A stretch of DNA of 32,817 nt. It comes from Candidatus Omnitrophota bacterium. Its GTDB lineage: Bacteria; Omnitrophota; Gorgyraeia; Tantalellales; Tantalellaceae. Every line of letters begins with the position of its first letter. Position 1 is the stretch's first letter. The notes under the pieces are model-generated. The model ran no database searches. It had not been told where the DNA came from and worked only from the letters and a program-made list of their open reading frames with translations. The stretch lies in the NCBI GenBank assembly GCA_015231405.1, contig JADGBR010000002.1:100730-133546 (forward strand), in the 5' to 3' direction. The position numbers and the translations under genes are program-made. Positions 29,021 to 32,817 of this stretch are shown here, one piece after another.

Positions 29021-30201
29021 AACTGATCGAATACTCTTTCGTAAAGTTTCAAGCATTCTTCCTTATACGCATTTTCCACCTTATAAGTTGATTCGGCGAC
29101 AGATCGACAGTATCCGCAACCTGAACAGTTACCCGACACCGAACACTCTGCACCTACCATCTTTGTCAAAAAATCACCGGGGATCTCTGCAGAGTCTAAA
29201 GATACGGGCTTACTTTTTAACGGATAGAGCATGCCCATTTTTTTCAATAAACTGATCATATCTCTGCAGCCTGCATTACTTTTCAGAAAAGAGAAAAAAT
29301 ATTTTATTTGCCATCCAAAATCTTTGGCTGTCTCTTCCCTAAAGCCATATTGCTGGATCAGATCGAGTAAGTTGGAGGGTGACGATCTCTCGGCATAAGC
29401 CTTCACACGTTGTATCATAAGATCGGTCGGCGCGTTACGTTCAAGCAATTTAAAATCATGATATCCCATATCCTCATAACGGCTGAGATCTTCAGGACGT
29501 ATCCATTGAGACCTTATGATCAGGCTGGGGTCTTTAAGGATTTGATAGGAACACTTTAATGCGCAGTAATCCACAAAAGGGTTCTTCTCCCCCGCCGTCG
29601 AACCGTGAGAAAGTCCTGCCATATGATACGGCTGCATAGGGCACCTGGAGAGGCATGAAAAATTCGTAATTAACTGCAGCCTGCAAGAGACTGCTTTTCT
29701 GATCTGCTCTAGCACAGTAAAGTTCCTATTAATGGAGAAAGATTCAAGAGTAAGCATGTCGGCACCCATCTCTTGCCAGAATCGAGCCCGCTCGGGTGAG
29801 TCGATATTAGCAAAGATGCCGACTTTCAGAAAGAAATGGGGATACTGTTTTTTTATTATTTCAGCAAGATACGGGATCGATACTGTCAGGGAATCTACTT
29901 TTAGATCTGTGAGCCGATCCAAAAGTTTATGTATGCTAGTGATCCCTTTTTTACTCCATTCCCTGTTTCCAAGACATGCTGAATTGAGAAGATATGTGAA
30001 TTTGATCTTTTTTTTGTGCGCATGATGTATATGAGATCTCAATGCATTGGCGCTAACACCCTGAGTCGTATAACTGGCCCTGCCGCCTCCCACAAGATCA
30101 TTTGTGAGCTTCCCATACACATCTTCAACGGGATAAGCGGCGATCTCATCCAGAAAGTCATTGTCAAAGTTCGTGGCGACCGAAAGCCTTGTTTCATTCA
30201 T
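29008..30201 (-). CDS. peptidase-U32-like Cys-rich protein
   Basis: TIM-barrel-like LKVDSLTVSIPYLAEIIKKQYPHFFLKVGIFANIDSPERARFWQEMGADMLTLE; CLSRCPMQ...YCALKC and C-terminal CSGCGYC clusters. Start MNETRLS at 30201. Confidence 0.7.
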   Translation of the reverse strand: MNETRLSVATNFDNDFLDEIAAYPVEDVYGKLTNDLVGGGRASYTTQGVSANALRSHIHHAHKKKIKFTYLLNSACLGNREWSKKGITSIHKLLDRLTDLKVDSLTVSIPYLAEIIKKQYPHFFLKVGIFANIDSPERARFWQEMGADMLTLESFSINRNFTVLEQIRKAVSCRLQLITNFSCLSRCPMQPYHMAGLSHGSTAGEKNPFVDYCALKCSYQILKDPSLIIRSQWIRPEDLSRYEDMGYHDFKLLERNAPTDLMIQRVKAYAERSSPSNLLDLIQQYGFREETAKDFGWQIKYFFSFLKSNAGCRDMISLLKKMGMLYPLKSKPVSLDSAEIPGDFLTKMVGAECSVSGNCSGCGYCRSVAESTYKVENAYKEECLKLYERVFDQLCSR

Positions 30202-31246
30202 AAGAGAGAAGCGCCTCATAGCCTGAAAATCCCGCGCCAAAAGAAGCCATCAATACTAAATCGCCGGTGTTTAACGGTGAATTTTCGAGAATATCTCTTA
30301 ATACGTATAGAACCGTCGGAGAAGACATGTTTCCATAATCATAAAGAACTTTCCTTGAGTGATCAAGATCCCCCTCTTTAAGATCCATCGCTGCCTGGAT
30401 CGCATCAAGCACTTTTCTGCCTCCCGGGTGCATGGCCCAGAATTTGACGTCTTCCCGGCTTAACTCATTCCTTTCAAACAATGTGTGTGTGATCTCTTTT
30501 ACCAGGGCGGAGGCAATTTCCGGTACGACATCTTTGATCACATTGCGTAGCCGCGAATTTTCTGTCCGAAGGCGTAAGTTATCTCGATGGTGCGGCTCTA
30601 TCTTAGACTTAAAATCCATTATTCTGAGACCTTTTACCCCTGCTTTATTCGTGAGAAGGCATGCAGCAGAGCCGTCTCCGAATATGGAATTTGAAAGAAT
30701 AAGCTCGGGATCGTCACCCCAAAAAAGGGCGGATGAACATATCTCCGTAGAAATTGCGAGAGCGTAATCATCTTTGTGAGTATTTAGATAATTATGGCAG
30801 GCTTCTAGCGCAGGCATTGCCCCACCGCATCCCATACCAACTATATCCAGGGCGAAAATGTCCGGAGACAAGCCTGCGCCTTCTACGATATATGAGGTAA
30901 GCCCTGGGCATAGATAACCTGTGCAGGTCGAGACAACTATGCAACCGATCCTATCTTTAGATATACCGGATCCTTTAATGCACTTTTCTACGGATGCTAC
31001 TGACAGCCGCTCAGCCGATCCCTGGAATCGCTTGATAAGAAGGTCCTGGTCCTCTACAAAGAAGTCTTCTATTTTATCGATTGAAAAATATCGATAACCT
31101 ATTCCCTTGTCGGATAAAAACCGTTCATACAGGATATCCTCACGCCGGGAGAGCTTCTTGGCATGGCGTAATGTATCCAGCGATTCTCTCTGCGACAGCT
31201 TAAATCCCGGATTCGCGGTAGAGATATTTATGATCTTGGCATTCAT
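30194..31246 (-). CDS. type III polyketide synthase (chalcone/stilbene synthase family)
   Basis: Nucleophile Cys in DIVGMGCGGAMPALEAC; His in FWAMHPGGRKVLDAI; Asn in LYDYGNMSSPTVLYVL; FGAGFSGYEALL. Confidence 0.93.
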   Translation of the reverse strand: MNAKIINISTANPGFKLSQRESLDTLRHAKKLSRREDILYERFLSDKGIGYRYFSIDKIEDFFVEDQDLLIKRFQGSAERLSVASVEKCIKGSGISKDRIGCIVVSTCTGYLCPGLTSYIVEGAGLSPDIFALDIVGMGCGGAMPALEACHNYLNTHKDDYALAISTEICSSALFWGDDPELILSNSIFGDGSAACLLTNKAGVKGLRIMDFKSKIEPHHRDNLRLRTENSRLRNVIKDVVPEIASALVKEITHTLFERNELSREDVKFWAMHPGGRKVLDAIQAAMDLKEGDLDHSRKVLYDYGNMSSPTVLYVLRDILENSPLNTGDLVLMASFGAGFSGYEALLSYE

Positions 31247-31369
31247 CTGCTATTTTGCATCATTTTACTTTATTGTCTATTAACTTATATATATGCATCG
31301 ATCCTACCTCTAAACATTGCCGCACCCAAAGCGGCCGAGGTGATAATGACACTAAAAAAACGGTTTAAT

Positions 31370-31489
31370 TTATTGGCATCCTCTAAGAATAAAAATGATA
31401 AATAATATTGGAAGCGGTACTCCGAGCAACCACAGAATTGCCCATCCTACTTTTCCATCCTTAGATTTAATCCATTTTAGATTATTCAT
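31370..31489 (-). CDS. 39-aa putative membrane miniprotein
   Basis: MNNLKWIKSKDGKVGWAILWLLGVPLPILFIIFILRGCQ; ATG at 31489 preceded by GAGGAGGT Shine-Dalgarno; homologous relic at 22229-22345. Too short for the ORF track. Confidence 0.75.
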   Translation of the reverse strand: MNNLKWIKSKDGKVGWAILWLLGVPLPILFIIFILRGCQ

Positions 31490-31545
31490 TCGACCTCCTC
31501 TCTTCCTCAATATGGTATTCTAGCTAGGCGTCAAGAATGAATCAA

Positions 31546-31561
31546 TTATACCGAAGTATAA
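31546..31561. promoter_or_regulatory. palindromic motif copy 5, divergent between miniprotein and phosphatase
   Basis: TTATAC-CGAA-GTATAA, perfect arms. Confidence 0.68.
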
Positions 31562-31600
31562 TATACACATTGTAAAGAGTCGGGTATATTGTAGACTGCC

Positions 31601-32059
31601 ATGATAGACATATCCAAAGTAACCGAGTACCTGTACGTTGGCTCCAAAGTCGGGGAGGAACATGCCGATGAATTAAAAGTGCTCAATTTTGATCTGATCA
31701 TTTCCATGATCGGACAAATAGCACCGGATGCGATCTACACCCTTCCACCTTTTAAAACATTGTGGATCAAAACCTATGACACTTTTTTTACTCCCATCCC
31801 GATCAGGAAACTAATGGCGGGGGTTGAAGCCGCCCGTCCGATTATTCAAAAAAAAGGCAAGGTTTTAGTTTTTTGTCTGCAAGGTAAACGTCGTAGCATT
31901 GCGATGGCCTCCGCCATCCTTATAAGTATGGGATATACCGGCGAAGAGGCTGCCAGCTTATTGACCACGGCGCGCAAAGTCGCTGATCCCAAAAGGTGGT
32001 ATATCCGGATGCAGATCAGAGCCTTTGAAAAATATTGGAAGAAAAGGGCAGAGCCATGA
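31601..32059 (+). CDS. dual-specificity/tyrosine phosphatase family protein
   Basis: ITEYLYVGSK-like start (VTEYLYVGSKVGEE) and CX5R loop VFCLQGKRRSIAMASAIL. Confidence 0.85.
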   Translation: MIDISKVTEYLYVGSKVGEEHADELKVLNFDLIISMIGQIAPDAIYTLPPFKTLWIKTYDTFFTPIPIRKLMAGVEAARPIIQKKGKVLVFCLQGKRRSIAMASAILISMGYTGEEAASLLTTARKVADPKRWYIRMQIRAFEKYWKKRAEP

Positions 32060-32817
32060 AGAATATAATAAAGAATATCCACATCATTATTAATCCCGGC
32101 TCAGGAAAAGGAAGATCTATCTTACCTGTTATCAATGCGGCCATGAAGGAGGCCGGTATTAAATGGGAAGCGTCGATCACCCACAAAGCTGGCGATGCGG
32201 TCAGGCTGACAAAGGCTGCCGCCAAAAATGGGATTGATGCGATCGCTGTGTACGGCGGAGACGGCACGGTGATGGAGGCGGTTAACGGCCTCGTGGGGTC
32301 AGAAATTCCATTGATCATTCTGCCCGGAGGATCAGCCAATGTCATGGCCACTGAGCTTGGCATCCCCTGGGATCTTAAAGAGGCCTGTACGCTTATCAGC
32401 CAGGGCCCTCCGGAAATGAAAACCATTGATGTCGGGCGGTTTAACAACCGCTATTTTATTGCGGGTATCAGCATCGGTTTTGTGGCAGACTTGATCAAGG
32501 ACGCGGATCGTGAGTCCAAAAATATGTTCGGCATCCTGGCCTACTTTTTTCCAATAACTGCAGCTATTCAAAAACTCAAACTCACCATCTACCATCTTAA
32601 GATCGACGGGATCGAATACGACGTCCAAGGCTTAACGTGCATTATCTCTAATGTAGGGAATCTAGGGTTCACTAAAATATCCCTGGACAAGCATATCGAT
32701 GTCAGCGACGGATTATTGGATGTCGTGATCGTGCGGAAGGCAAATTTAAGTCTTTTTAAACTTATCTTCATCACCTTGATCAAACGAGAGCGGCCGGAAA
32801 ATTTTGAATTAGTAAAG
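32056..32817 (+). CDS. diacylglycerol kinase family lipid kinase, 5' part (runs off the window)
   Basis: MKNIIKNIHIIINPGSGKGRSILPVINAAM...AVYGGDGTVMEAVNGL...LPGGSANVMATELGIP; ATGA overlap with the phosphatase stop. Confidence 0.92.
   Translation, partial: MKNIIKNIHIIINPGSGKGRSILPVINAAMKEAGIKWEASITHKAGDAVRLTKAAAKNGIDAIAVYGGDGTVMEAVNGLVGSEIPLIILPGGSANVMATELGIPWDLKEACTLISQGPPEMKTIDVGRFNNRYFIAGISIGFVADLIKDADRESKNMFGILAYFFPITAAIQKLKLTIYHLKIDGIEYDVQGLTCIISNVGNLGFTKISLDKHIDVSDGLLDVVIVRKANLSLFKLIFITLIKRERPENFELVK

Noticed and set aside
1-32817. CRISPR array, rRNA or tRNA genes
   Set aside because: No regularly spaced identical repeats with unique spacers and no recognisable rRNA or tRNA sequence; the heptad repeats are too short and unspaced.

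Overview
This 32.8 kb bacterial window is almost entirely coded on the minus strand; only the last two genes are on the plus strand. Gene content and style suggest an uncultivated lineage such as Omnitrophota, but that is inference only. From left to right it holds: (i) a housekeeping block (partial secreted protein, PAS histidine kinase, HflX, an S23-type four-helix-bundle protein, MiaA, MiaB); (ii) a metal/accessory block with duplicated miaB 5'-end fragments and REP-like hairpins (CDF transporter, truncated TauE, DsrE-like protein, methyltransferase, copper-type P1B ATPase); (iii) a phosphoketolase shunt operon (rpiB-tal-xfp) followed by an ATP-synthase-beta fragment; (iv) a sulfur block (TauE, two YeeE/YedE, MBL-rhodanese); (v) a stress block (DUF202, SDR, FAD oxidoreductase, large catalase, holin-like, DUF883-like, PfpI); (vi) a translationally coupled type III PKS / U32-like / methyltransferase operon; (vii) a dual-specificity phosphatase coupled to a diacylglycerol-kinase-like gene. 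The most notable non-annotated signals are: a recurrent palindrome TTRYAC-N4-GTRTAA (5 clear copies plus 1 degenerate) in the upstream regions of the stress and carbon genes, suggesting an undescribed regulon; a type III PKS operon carrying a Cys-rich U32-like protein, possibly an O2-independent hydroxylation route; repeated miaB 5' fragments with REP hairpins at accessory-gene boundaries; and inverted heptad repeats flanking the four-helix-bundle gene. All calls come from reading the sequence by eye; no database searches were run.
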